Position numbers and translations under genes: made by a program. Under the pieces are notes generated by a model. That model had not been told where the DNA came from and made no database searches. It worked only from the letters and a program-made list of their open reading frames with translations. From assembly GCA_944326465.1 (NCBI GenBank), contig CALVEB010000001.1, positions 1 through 64,000 of the forward strand: a DNA stretch of 64,000 nt. The letters run 5' to 3'. The stretch's first letter is position 1; each line of letters opens with the position of its first letter. The DNA is from Candidatus Gastranaerophilales bacterium (GTDB taxonomy: Bacteria > Cyanobacteriota > Vampirovibrionia > Gastranaerophilales > Gastranaerophilaceae). Positions 26,849-35,546 of the stretch are shown here, one piece after another.

Positions 26849-27499
26849 ATGAAAAAAACATTAATTTTGTCAGCAATAATGCTTTTAACAACACTCGGCG
26901 CATGCGCTTATGATTTTACACCGGTAAATGATAACCAGATAATTCAATATTCACCTGTCTTAAAGACATGGAGCGACGGTATTATGAACCCTGATGAGAA
27001 TATTGCGTTTATGAAAAAAATGACATTTGGAACAGGCGGGTATTCTGAATTTTATAATTCAGACGGTACAAAAGCTGTATTAACCGGTTCTAATTTTGAA
27101 TTCATAACTCTGGACGGCAGACTTATTGCATGCCACAATGCAGAGTTAAAATTATTTGAAATGACTGTTGATGAAGACGGTAAACTTACAGAAAAAGAAC
27201 TCACGGAAGAACAGATAAAAAATCTCTTTCCAAATGTCGAAATAATTAAAACTTCACAATTCAAAGATAGAAAGCTTTCAATAGCCAAAAAGCCTTTTGA
27301 GAAAAAAGAAGTATTGCTGCTAAATGATACAAACGGATACTTTCATAAATACTCATTTAAGCCGCGCAGTATTAAAAAAACACCTATAGCCGGTCTTATA
27401 GAGATTGAAAGATATGAACAGATAAAATTTTCACATTATCAGGACGACAATGAAAGATTTCCGGCATACACAATCAGTGTAAGATTTACTCTAAGGTAA
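26849..27499 (+). CDS. Small exported protein of unknown family
   Basis: 216 residues. An N-terminal signal MKKTLILSAIMLLTTLGACA ends in LGAC, which fits a lipoprotein box, although cleavage after ACA by signal peptidase I is also possible. The rest is beta-rich (GGYSEFYNSDGTKAVLTG, NFEFITLDGRLIACHNAELK). GGAG precedes the ATG. Divergent from the histidine kinase, 93 bases apart. No known domain recognised. Confidence 0.7.
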   Translation: MKKTLILSAIMLLTTLGACAYDFTPVNDNQIIQYSPVLKTWSDGIMNPDENIAFMKKMTFGTGGYSEFYNSDGTKAVLTGSNFEFITLDGRLIACHNAELKLFEMTVDEDGKLTEKELTEEQIKNLFPNVEIIKTSQFKDRKLSIAKKPFEKKEVLLLNDTNGYFHKYSFKPRSIKKTPIAGLIEIERYEQIKFSHYQDDNERFPAYTISVRFTLR

Positions 27500-27502
27500 A
27501 TC

Positions 27503-27952
27503 TCAGCCATTATCACGGATATATGCAGCAATAATTTCAGCAGCATCACCGACAAGTTTTTGACATGGCCTTGTCTGATAGTATTTTTGAGTTCTATCCT
27601 CAGGAACAGGACTGTCAGTCTCTATATCAAGCCCCAAAAGTTCACGGCAAATAATAGTTTTATTTTTCTGCTTAAACTCTTCTGCTAATTTCTGGATGCG
27701 CGCATAATGCGCAGCCTTTAATTCTTTATCCGACGGGCTTGTATAACCATACTTCAAACCGGCAATCATAAACATGGAACTCACTGCCCCGCAAACTTCC
27801 CTCAAACGTCCCATTCCTCCGCCAAATGAGGAAGAAAGCTTTAACGCAGTCTCAAAATCTAATCCTAAATCACCGGCAAAGGCGCAAAAAACTGATTGCG
27901 CGCAATTGTAACCGTCTAAAAATAATTTTTCTGCTTTCTCTCTGTAATCCAT
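27503..27952 (-). CDS. C_GCAxxG_C_C-family protein
   Basis: 149 residues. The cysteine pattern of this putative redox family is present: NCAQSVFCAFAGDLG, then FGGGMGRLREVCGAVSSMFMI, with further cysteines CRELLG and RPCQKLV. It may be a redox-active or metal-binding protein; the biochemical role is unsettled. The ATG at 27952 is chosen because a TATAAT (27964-27959) sits 6 bases upstream; the longer open frame to 27997 would cross the promoter. Confidence 0.85.
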   Translation of the reverse strand: MDYREKAEKLFLDGYNCAQSVFCAFAGDLGLDFETALKLSSSFGGGMGRLREVCGAVSSMFMIAGLKYGYTSPSDKELKAAHYARIQKLAEEFKQKNKTIICRELLGLDIETDSPVPEDRTQKYYQTRPCQKLVGDAAEIIAAYIRDNG

Positions 27953-28218
27953 AACACTATTATACGACAAAAATGCAGATGCAATTGTACAACACAACCG
28001 CAGAATCTATTCATTATCGGAGAATATCAAAAAAAAGAGCCTTTTATACAAAAGACTCGTTGGAATTAAGAATAGCTGGAAGTATGAAAAAGATTTAATT
28101 ATATTTAAGCCCTATTGTATTCAAGATACAATTACCCACCTGTCTACTCTTGATATTGAATTTAAATATTTTAGTGATAAACTTTTTTAAAATTGTAGTT
28201 TTATAAGGAGATAATAAA

Positions 28219-29946
28219 TTGAATCTTGAAAGAATAATAAATGTGGCAAAAGGCACCAATAAAGCTGATCTTGTAATTAAAAACGGCAAAATTGTAAATG
28301 TTTTTTCAGAAGAAATATACGAAGCCGATATTGCAATAGCTGACGGCAAAATAGTAGGTATAGGGAATGATTATCACGGCGAACAAGAGATTGACATAAT
28401 GGGCGCATACCTTTCCCCTTCATTTATTGACGGGCACGTTCATCTTGAAAGCTCTATGCTTTTACCATCAGAATTTGCCAAACTGGTAGTTCCGGCGGGC
28501 ACAACTACCGTTATAGCAGATCCGCACGAGATAGCAAATGTAATGGGGCTGCAAGGCATAAGCTTCATGCGCGAGGCAACAAAAGCACTTCCGATGGATG
28601 TTTATATGATGCTTCCATCCTGCGTTCCGGCAACCAATCTTGAAACATCAGGTGTTGACCTTAACAGCTATGATCTTGCCTTACTCATTGACGCACCGTG
28701 GGTTCTCGGGATTGCAGAGATGATGAATTTTCCGGGCGTCATTGAAAATGACAGAAGCGTTTTGAGTAAAGTAAAACTTGGACTGGAAAAAGACAAGAGA
28801 ATCGACGGGCATTCACCGCACCTCAGCGGTAAAGATCTGTGCGCATACGTCTCTTCCGGAGTCCGCTCAGACCACGAATGCACGACACCTGAGGAAGCTG
28901 TTGAAAAACTCAGACTCGGTATGAGCATAATGATTAGAGAAGGTACTGCCGCTAAGGATCTGGAGGCGCTTGTTCCTCTTATGAAAAAATACAACACGCG
29001 CAAATGCATGTTTGTAACAGATGACAGACACCCTCAGGATTTAAACGGACATATCTGTTCAATGGTTAAAATGGCTGTAGACAAAGGGGTTTCCCCGATA
29101 AAAGCTATTCAAATGGCAAGTCTTAACACAGCTGAATACTTTAAATTGTCTAATTTAGGTGCAATTGCTCCGGGGTACAAGGCTGATCTTGTTGTGCTTG
29201 ATAATCTGAAAGACTTTAATGTGCAGATGGTCTTTAAAAATGGTAAACAAGTTGCGAAAAACGGCAATCTGACAATAGATATGAAAGATATAGTTACCCC
29301 GCCCCTAAGAGGCTCTGTTAACATAAAGTATCTATACAAAGATGAATTAAAAATTCCGGCACATGCTGATAAGATAAAAGTTATTAATGTCATAGAAAAT
29401 CAACTTATAACTAAAAAATCTGTTGAAAAAGCAAGAATTATAGACGGGTTTGCTCAAAGTGATATTGAAAACGATATCTTAAAAATAGCTGTAATAGAAC
29501 GGCACCGCGCAAGCGGCAATATCGGATTAGGTTTTGTCAAAGGTTTCGGGCTTACATCCGGCGCAATTGCCTCAACCGTGGCACACGATTCTCACAATAT
29601 GATTGTTATCGGCACTAATGATGACGATATGTACACTGCCGCTGTTGAACTTGTAAAATCACAGGGCGGAAAAGTCGTCGTTGAAAACGGTAAAATTTTA
29701 GCTAAACTTGAACTGCCAATTGCCGGTTTAATTTCAGACAAGCCAGCTGCAGACGTTATTTTTCAGGTTGCAGTTCTAAACAATGCGGTTAAACAAATTA
29801 ACTGCAAAATAAAAGATCCGTTTATGAGTATGGCTTTTCTGTCTCTTGCAGTAATACCTGAATTAAAAATTACTGATAAAGGACTGATTGATGTGTGCAG
29901 TTTTAAACAAACCGGATTATTTGTTGAAGACGAACATAACAATTAA
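28219..29946 (+). CDS. ade: Adenine deaminase
   Basis: 575 residues of the amidohydrolase superfamily. Converts adenine to hypoxanthine and ammonia for purine salvage. FIDGHVHLESSMLLPSEFAK is the first metal-ligand motif; TTTVIADPHEIANVMG and ADLVVLDNL are typical, and the C-terminal domain has NIGLGFVKGFGL and VAHDSHNMIVIGTND. The start is TTG, with AAGGAG 8 bases ahead. The 220 bases upstream hold no recognisable purine riboswitch. Confidence 0.95.
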   Translation: MNLERIINVAKGTNKADLVIKNGKIVNVFSEEIYEADIAIADGKIVGIGNDYHGEQEIDIMGAYLSPSFIDGHVHLESSMLLPSEFAKLVVPAGTTTVIADPHEIANVMGLQGISFMREATKALPMDVYMMLPSCVPATNLETSGVDLNSYDLALLIDAPWVLGIAEMMNFPGVIENDRSVLSKVKLGLEKDKRIDGHSPHLSGKDLCAYVSSGVRSDHECTTPEEAVEKLRLGMSIMIREGTAAKDLEALVPLMKKYNTRKCMFVTDDRHPQDLNGHICSMVKMAVDKGVSPIKAIQMASLNTAEYFKLSNLGAIAPGYKADLVVLDNLKDFNVQMVFKNGKQVAKNGNLTIDMKDIVTPPLRGSVNIKYLYKDELKIPAHADKIKVINVIENQLITKKSVEKARIIDGFAQSDIENDILKIAVIERHRASGNIGLGFVKGFGLTSGAIASTVAHDSHNMIVIGTNDDDMYTAAVELVKSQGGKVVVENGKILAKLELPIAGLISDKPAADVIFQVAVLNNAVKQINCKIKDPFMSMAFLSLAVIPELKITDKGLIDVCSFKQTGLFVEDEHNN

Positions 29947-30084
29947 ATATCCTGTCTGCTCCACAGGAATTCAGTCAGTATAATTAGCATAAAATTACAT
30001 TTTTTAAAAAAGCATGTTAATTTTTTTATGTTTTTGTTACACTGGAAACAGACACGAATATATGGATAGAAAAAGGAATGTGAT

Positions 30085-31863
30085 ATGATTAAAACCAAGC
30101 TTAAATCACACAACTGTGGTGAATTAAATTTAAACAATATTAATGATGAAGTTACCCTATCCGGCTGGGTTGCAACAATACGCGACTTAGGCGGAATTTT
30201 ATTTATTGAATTGAGAGACAGAAGCGGAATATTCCAGCTTGTTGCAAACCCGCAGATTAACCCGCAGGTGCACAAAGTTTTTGAAAAAGTCCGTTCAGAA
30301 TATGTTATTTGCGTAAAAGGTAAAGTAACCAGACGTCCGGAAGATACTTATAACGAAAAATACCCGACCGGTCAGGTGGAAATGTACCCTGAATCAGTTG
30401 AAATTCTTTCTGAAGCTAAAACTCTTCCGTTTGTTCTGGATGATCCGAATGTTTCAGAAGATGTTCGCTTAAAATACAGATATCTTGATATAAGACGTGA
30501 AAACATGCTTCACAATTTAACTTTGCGCCACAAAATCTGTCAGGCTGCAAGAAGTTATATGAATAACCTTGACTTTTTAGAAGTTGAAACACCTATCTTA
30601 ATCAAAACAACTCCGGAAGGGGCAAGAGATTATCTGGTACCTTCCCGCGTTCAAGAAGGTAAATTCTATGCATTGCCGCAATCTCCGCAAATATTTAAGC
30701 AATTATTAATGGTAGGCGGCATAGAAAAATATTATCAAATTGCAAAATGTTTCCGCGATGAAGATTTACGCGCAGACAGACAACCTGAATTTACACAAAT
30801 AGATATTGAAATGTCTTTTGTCGAACAGCAGGATGTTATTAAAGTTGTTGAAGGCTTAATTGTTGAAACCTTCAAAGCAGCAGGCGTTGAGGTTAAACCT
30901 CCGTTTATCCAGATGCCTTGGCAGGAAGCAATGGACAGATACGGTTCTGATAAGCCGGATACTCGTTTCGGACTTGAACTGTTTGATATCGGTGATATTA
31001 TTTTGCAATCTAATTTTGAAATTGTTAAAAACACTCTGCTAAACGGCGGTATTGTCCGCGGTATAAGAATTCCGGGCGGAGCTAAATATTCAAGAAAAGA
31101 TATTGACGATATTACAAAACTCGCAGTATCTTTCGGTGCGAAAGCTCTTGCTAATATTATTTATAACGAAGACGGCACTGCAAAATCACCTGTATTGAAA
31201 TTTGTTACAGAAGAACAGGCAAAACAAATTCAGGAACGCGCAGGCGCTCAAGCAGGCGATATAATCTTCTTTGTTGCTGATAAGCCAAAACTTGTTTATG
31301 ACATTATGGGAAGATTAAGACTTCATTTTGGTAAAACATTAAATCTTATTGATGAAAATAAACATAATCTTTTGTGGGTTGTAGACTTCCCGATGTTTGA
31401 ATGGAGTGAAGAAGAAGGCCGTTATATGGCAATGCACCACCCGTTCACATCACCAAACCTTGAAGATCTTGCAAAATTAGATTCAGGTGATCTTGGTAAT
31501 GTTAAATCAATTGCCTATGATATTGTTTACAACGGAACAGAATTGGGCGGCGGAAGCGTCAGAATCCACTCATCTGAAGTTCAAAAGAAAATTTTCAAAG
31601 CTCTTGGATTAACAGAAGAAGAGGCTGTCGAAAAATTCGGATTTATGGTAAACGCTCTCCAATACGGTACTCCGCCTCATGCAGGTCTTGCAATCGGTCT
31701 GGACAGACTTGTTGCGCTGCTTTGCAGAACTGACAGCATCAGAGATGTTATTGCGTTCCCGAAAAACTCAGGTGCAAAAGACCTTATGAGCGATGCACCG
31801 GGCGAAGCATCATTGCAGCAATTAAGAGAGTTGCATTTAAAAAGCACGGTAACGCATAAATAA
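30085..31863 (+). CDS. aspS: Aspartyl-tRNA synthetase
   Basis: 592 residues of the bacterial type. N-terminal OB-fold anticodon-binding domain (VTLSGWVATIRDLGG), class II motif 2 FRDEDLRADRQPEFTQID, the bacterial GAD insertion domain (about 290-420) and motif 3 GLAIGLDRLVALL. AAGGAAT precedes the ATG. No gatCAB genes are in view, so discrimination against tRNA-Asn cannot be judged. Confidence 0.97.
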   Translation: MIKTKLKSHNCGELNLNNINDEVTLSGWVATIRDLGGILFIELRDRSGIFQLVANPQINPQVHKVFEKVRSEYVICVKGKVTRRPEDTYNEKYPTGQVEMYPESVEILSEAKTLPFVLDDPNVSEDVRLKYRYLDIRRENMLHNLTLRHKICQAARSYMNNLDFLEVETPILIKTTPEGARDYLVPSRVQEGKFYALPQSPQIFKQLLMVGGIEKYYQIAKCFRDEDLRADRQPEFTQIDIEMSFVEQQDVIKVVEGLIVETFKAAGVEVKPPFIQMPWQEAMDRYGSDKPDTRFGLELFDIGDIILQSNFEIVKNTLLNGGIVRGIRIPGGAKYSRKDIDDITKLAVSFGAKALANIIYNEDGTAKSPVLKFVTEEQAKQIQERAGAQAGDIIFFVADKPKLVYDIMGRLRLHFGKTLNLIDENKHNLLWVVDFPMFEWSEEEGRYMAMHHPFTSPNLEDLAKLDSGDLGNVKSIAYDIVYNGTELGGGSVRIHSSEVQKKIFKALGLTEEEAVEKFGFMVNALQYGTPPHAGLAIGLDRLVALLCRTDSIRDVIAFPKNSGAKDLMSDAPGEASLQQLRELHLKSTVTHK

Positions 31864-31900
31864 TTGTAACAACTTTTTAATAATATTAAAGTTTAAGTAA

Positions 31901-31943
31901 AAAATCTCCGTAAAAATACATGTGTGTAAAACGGAGATTTTTT
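31901..31943 (+). terminator. Terminator hairpin that also holds the next gene's ribosome-binding site
   Basis: AAATCTCCGT pairs with ACGGAGATTT and a T run follows to 31943. The GGAG in the 3' arm (31933-31936) lies 7 bases before the ATG at 31944, so the structure that ends aspS transcription also hides the Shine-Dalgarno sequence of the next gene. Confidence 0.8.
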
Positions 31944-34286
31944 ATGCAAGGAATAGAACGTAAAGATTTATTAATGCTTATTTATGATGTTAAAAAAGAA
32001 GACCTTCAAAAAGTATCAGGTAATTCTAAAAATTTTGAACTGCTATTCAATCATTTCGACAAATTGGATAGAAAATCGGATATGAACCTTAAGACAGCGA
32101 CAATTTTTGGCGTGGACAGTAATTTTTTGCGCTCTATTACCAAAACAATACATACAGGTGAAGACCGCGGCAAAGTAATGGGAGATATAGACTTTGTTAT
32201 TGACGATGCCAAACTTGAGCAATATATTGCAGATAATCCTGATTTAAAAGGTGTACAAAAAGAGGATGTGTATGAATTTTTGAACAATGTAATTGCTGCA
32301 CATGACAATGTCGTGCACGAAAAAGCTGAAAAAACATATCAGGAGATTAAGGGAAAATATCCGGATTTACCGGATGATATTATTAACAGTATCGATACTA
32401 ACGAAAGTGTCAAAGTTGTAAATAAGAACGGCAAAACATTTTATGATGTAACGGATGAAGAAGGTAATTACCGACGACTTAACGATAAAGGCAACACCGT
32501 AGTATTTAAATCCGAAGTACTTGCAATGGGGGAATCTGCTGATTATTATAATACACTTGGCGGAGCCGAAGAGTGGGTTTATCTAAATGATGACGGAGAA
32601 CAGATAGGTACACGTTATAAATACAGCAATGGGGTTGTAGATATAGAAGATTATAAATCCGGACGCAAGCAGCGCCTTTTAGGTAAAAGCATTGCAGATT
32701 ACACTAATGACAATAAACTTGATTCTATTAATATCAATAAAGGGCTTGGTAATGAAACTCAATTAAAATGCGAGTATGATGACAACGGCAACCTTAAAGA
32801 TGTTAAGATGATACAAAAACAAGATGCGTATATACCTAATTCTGACGGGTATACAATGACGGTTGATACGCCGATAAAAATGAATGACAAAAGTAAAAAA
32901 GCGCTAAGCGACCTTATTAATTCCGGTGCAAAATTCGGCGAAGATTTTAGTATTGATCTTGATAATAACGAAGTAAAAATTAACCCTATAGTTAAGAATG
33001 ATTCGGAAGGAGAAATGCCGCCTATACCGGATAACGTTAAAGAAGAAATTTTAAATCTTTCCAAACAGGGCTTGAGAAATAACCGCGATTTTACAGTTAA
33101 ATACACTGCTGACGGCCGTTTTGAAATCGATTTTAACACGGCAAAAGGCAGGGATAATGCAACTGATGAAACAAGAATAGGTTTTTCTAAAGACGGTAAA
33201 ACCAAAACAACAACAAAAGTAAACGGCGACACTGTCACCACAACTGTCGAAAATGGTAAAAACAAAACTACAAGCAGTCAGAGCAGAGAAGATGCATTTA
33301 TGGAAAAAATTCTTGCAGGCGAATTTGACAAGGCTGTTATGCTGCTCGGTGACATAAGACCGGAGGGACGCGATTTTGAAGTTATGGGCATGTACAAAAA
33401 ATACGGACAGTTAACAGGCAAAAATTTTGCAGAAGAACTCATAAAAGCCTACGACAACAAAAAAATAGATGCTGAAACTTATACTAAACTTATAAGCGGA
33501 GATGCATCGCCATTAGGAATGGGAGCATCTTATTGCGAACCTTTTGACGGTTATGTAACACGCGAAGATGTAATAAAAGCCTTTGACGAAAGCATAAAGG
33601 CTTATGAGGCAATTGATGAGTTTGACGTCAAAAATTCCCAGATAGCCAATCTTGTTCCGCAAAGTTCAAAGAAAAAGATATCCGATAACAAGTACATTCA
33701 GACAACAGGCAGCAAAGATATTACTGTATCAAGAAACGACAATTCTATAACAATTGCAAAAGACGGAAAAACATTCAATATAGATACATCACACTTGAAC
33801 AAAAACATTAAAAATCTTTTATTTAATTGCGATGCGAATGTGCTATACAGACTCGCTGAAAAGGGTACAAGTCTGGAATTGTATTCAAACACAGGCAGAA
33901 CAGGCCTTCCTGATGAAAGTATAAACGGATACTATATACCTGACGATAATAAAATATACTTGAATGAAGAAACGCTTACAGGCACTATATTAACCCGCAC
34001 ACTGGCTCATGAAACAGGCCATACCTTCTATAACGAGCGAGAACAGGCAAAAGATGAAAAACTTGAAACACTTTACAATCAAGAACTAGAAGCTTTCCGG
34101 AATTCTGATGAAAAATACAAGGACGGCAATCATTCATACTGTACAGCAAGTGTTTATGAAGCAGTTGCAGAAAGTTACGCGCTTTTAACAACAGGCACCT
34201 CAAAATCAGAATATACGCTTGCGAAACATTTTCCAAAAACTTTTGCATACATAAAAGATATGATTGAAAAAGAACAAAATAAATAA
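31944..34286 (+). CDS. Large protein with C-terminal gluzincin (lethal-factor-like) metalloprotease domain
   Basis: 780 residues. The C-terminal region (about 660-780) has LAHETGHTFYNEREQ, an HExxH zinc motif of HExGH type, then VYEAVAESYALL, which supplies the third (Glu) ligand, and HFPKTFAYIKDMI. This pattern matches anthrax lethal-factor-like (ATLF/Pro-Pro endopeptidase) domains. The first 650 residues are acidic, with EF-hand-like LNDDGEQIGTRYKYSN and NDNKLDSININKG stretches and internally similar segments; their family is unknown. No signal peptide. The start at 31944 is supported by GGAG; an upstream in-frame ATG at 31920 lies in the terminator loop. Confidence 0.7.
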   Translation: MQGIERKDLLMLIYDVKKEDLQKVSGNSKNFELLFNHFDKLDRKSDMNLKTATIFGVDSNFLRSITKTIHTGEDRGKVMGDIDFVIDDAKLEQYIADNPDLKGVQKEDVYEFLNNVIAAHDNVVHEKAEKTYQEIKGKYPDLPDDIINSIDTNESVKVVNKNGKTFYDVTDEEGNYRRLNDKGNTVVFKSEVLAMGESADYYNTLGGAEEWVYLNDDGEQIGTRYKYSNGVVDIEDYKSGRKQRLLGKSIADYTNDNKLDSININKGLGNETQLKCEYDDNGNLKDVKMIQKQDAYIPNSDGYTMTVDTPIKMNDKSKKALSDLINSGAKFGEDFSIDLDNNEVKINPIVKNDSEGEMPPIPDNVKEEILNLSKQGLRNNRDFTVKYTADGRFEIDFNTAKGRDNATDETRIGFSKDGKTKTTTKVNGDTVTTTVENGKNKTTSSQSREDAFMEKILAGEFDKAVMLLGDIRPEGRDFEVMGMYKKYGQLTGKNFAEELIKAYDNKKIDAETYTKLISGDASPLGMGASYCEPFDGYVTREDVIKAFDESIKAYEAIDEFDVKNSQIANLVPQSSKKKISDNKYIQTTGSKDITVSRNDNSITIAKDGKTFNIDTSHLNKNIKNLLFNCDANVLYRLAEKGTSLELYSNTGRTGLPDESINGYYIPDDNKIYLNEETLTGTILTRTLAHETGHTFYNEREQAKDEKLETLYNQELEAFRNSDEKYKDGNHSYCTASVYEAVAESYALLTTGTSKSEYTLAKHFPKTFAYIKDMIEKEQNK

Positions 34287-34307
34287 TATTTGATATATAA
34301 TTTGTGT

Positions 34308-35201
34308 ATGCAAATATTCACCGAATTAAACAAAAATCCAAATTTATCCCTTGCGCTCGGTTATTTTGACGGAGTACATCAGGGGCATCAGGCTGTTATC
34401 CAAAAGGCAGTTGATTTTGCGCACGAAAATAATACAAAATCCGCTGTTATAACCTTTAAAGATCATCCGTGCTGCTATTTTTGGGGCGTGTGTCCTAAAT
34501 ATATTCTGACACGCAAAAGTCGTGAAGAAAAAATTGCAGCCCTCGGCGTTGATTATTTGTATGAACTGGATTTTGAAAGCATATCAGGGCTTACGGCAGA
34601 AGAATATCTGCGCGACATTTTGATAAAATATTTTACACCGTCAGCTATATCAACAGGCTACAATCACAATTTCGGCTATAAAAAATCCGGCAATGTAAAA
34701 TATCTTGCAGCAGAAGCTCAAAAATACGATTACCGCTACTTTGAACTCCAGCCGCAAAAGATAAATAATGTAGTAATTAGCAGTACTGCAATTAGAGAAT
34801 CACTTTCAAAAGGTCAGATAGAGAAAGCAAACGTGATGCTTGGATATAAATTTGCTATATCCGGTGAGGTTGTCAAGGGTAAACAAATAGGACGCACAAT
34901 AGGTTTTAGGACTGCAAATCTTGTTTATCCGCCCGAACTTATAGTTTTGCCGTTCGGGGTTTACGCAGTGGATGTCCGGCATGGTGAAGATGTTTATAAA
35001 GGGATTGCAAATTTCGGCGTGCGCCCGACGGTTAACGGGGAGGGAGCCTTGCTTGAGGTGCATTTGCTGGATTTTGATAAAGATATTTACGGCGAGGAAA
35101 TCAATGTTGCATTTAATAAAATGATTAGAAAAGAAAAGAAATTTGCATCTCTTGATGAATTAAAGGGCCAGATAACTAAAGATATAGAGAGTTTGTCCTG
35201 A
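34308..35201 (+). CDS. ribF: Bifunctional riboflavin kinase/FAD synthetase
   Basis: About 297 residues. N-terminal FAD synthetase domain with LALGYFDGVHQGHQAVIQKA (nucleotidyltransferase HxGH-like site) and the C-terminal riboflavin kinase domain with GKQIGRTIGFRTANL and GVRPTVNGEGALLEVHLLDF. Makes FMN and FAD. The ATG at 34308 has TATAAT (34296-34301) 6 bases upstream and no Shine-Dalgarno sequence; an in-frame ATG at 34290 precedes the box and is less likely. Confidence 0.95.
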   Translation: MQIFTELNKNPNLSLALGYFDGVHQGHQAVIQKAVDFAHENNTKSAVITFKDHPCCYFWGVCPKYILTRKSREEKIAALGVDYLYELDFESISGLTAEEYLRDILIKYFTPSAISTGYNHNFGYKKSGNVKYLAAEAQKYDYRYFELQPQKINNVVISSTAIRESLSKGQIEKANVMLGYKFAISGEVVKGKQIGRTIGFRTANLVYPPELIVLPFGVYAVDVRHGEDVYKGIANFGVRPTVNGEGALLEVHLLDFDKDIYGEEINVAFNKMIRKEKKFASLDELKGQITKDIESLS

Positions 35202-35204
35202 ACT

Positions 35205-35477
35205 TCATTCTGAAATAGACCAGTTTTCAGGCAAATTATTTTCAACCATTTTTAAAAGTTTTGACGGAGAGAGATTGTATGCTTCCGCAATCCTGCAGAA
35301 TGTAGTCAATTGTGGATCAAGCAGTCCTTTTTCAGCAAGCAGTAATGTTGTTTTTGATAGCTCTATACTGCAGGCAACTGTTCGAGCAGATAATTTACTA
35401 TCCTGCCTCAGCTTAGATATTACTTCCCCTAGCGCTGCATTAAATATTTTTCTTTTGTCCGCATAATTTTCTTGCAT
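35205..35477 (-). CDS. XRE-family helix-turn-helix regulator (cassette 2)
   Basis: 90 residues with a Cro/C1-type HTH: EVISKLRQDSKLSARTVACS, then ELSKTTLLLAEKGLLDPQLT and FCRIAEAYNLSPSKLLKMV. Only distantly similar to the regulator at 3379-3594 but in the same divergent position beside a prepilin gene. TAAAAT lies 6 bases before the ATG, so the message may be leaderless. It ends 3 bases from ribF on the opposite strand. Confidence 0.85.
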   Translation of the reverse strand: MQENYADKRKIFNAALGEVISKLRQDSKLSARTVACSIELSKTTLLLAEKGLLDPQLTTFCRIAEAYNLSPSKLLKMVENNLPENWSISE

Positions 35478-35507
35478 AATTTAATTTTATATGTTATTAT
35501 GTGCTCA

Positions 35508-35527
35508 ATGGACATAATTATGTCCAT
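35508..35527. promoter_or_regulatory. Perfect 20-bp palindrome, probable XRE operator
   Basis: ATGGACATAATTATGTCCAT is a perfect palindrome in the divergent promoter region, 20 bases before the prepilin ATG. Its half-site GACATAAT resembles the GACATTAT repeats of cassette 1. Binding by the adjacent XRE protein is inference. Confidence 0.7.
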
Positions 35528-35546
35528 AAATTAAAAGGAGAAACGT

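Noticed and set aside
28000-28218. Purine riboswitch ahead of adenine deaminase
   Set aside because: The conserved three-way-junction loops of purine riboswitches are not recognisable in the leader.
32759-33265. 168-codon open frame opposite the metalloprotease gene
   Set aside because: Antisense shadow with no start signals.
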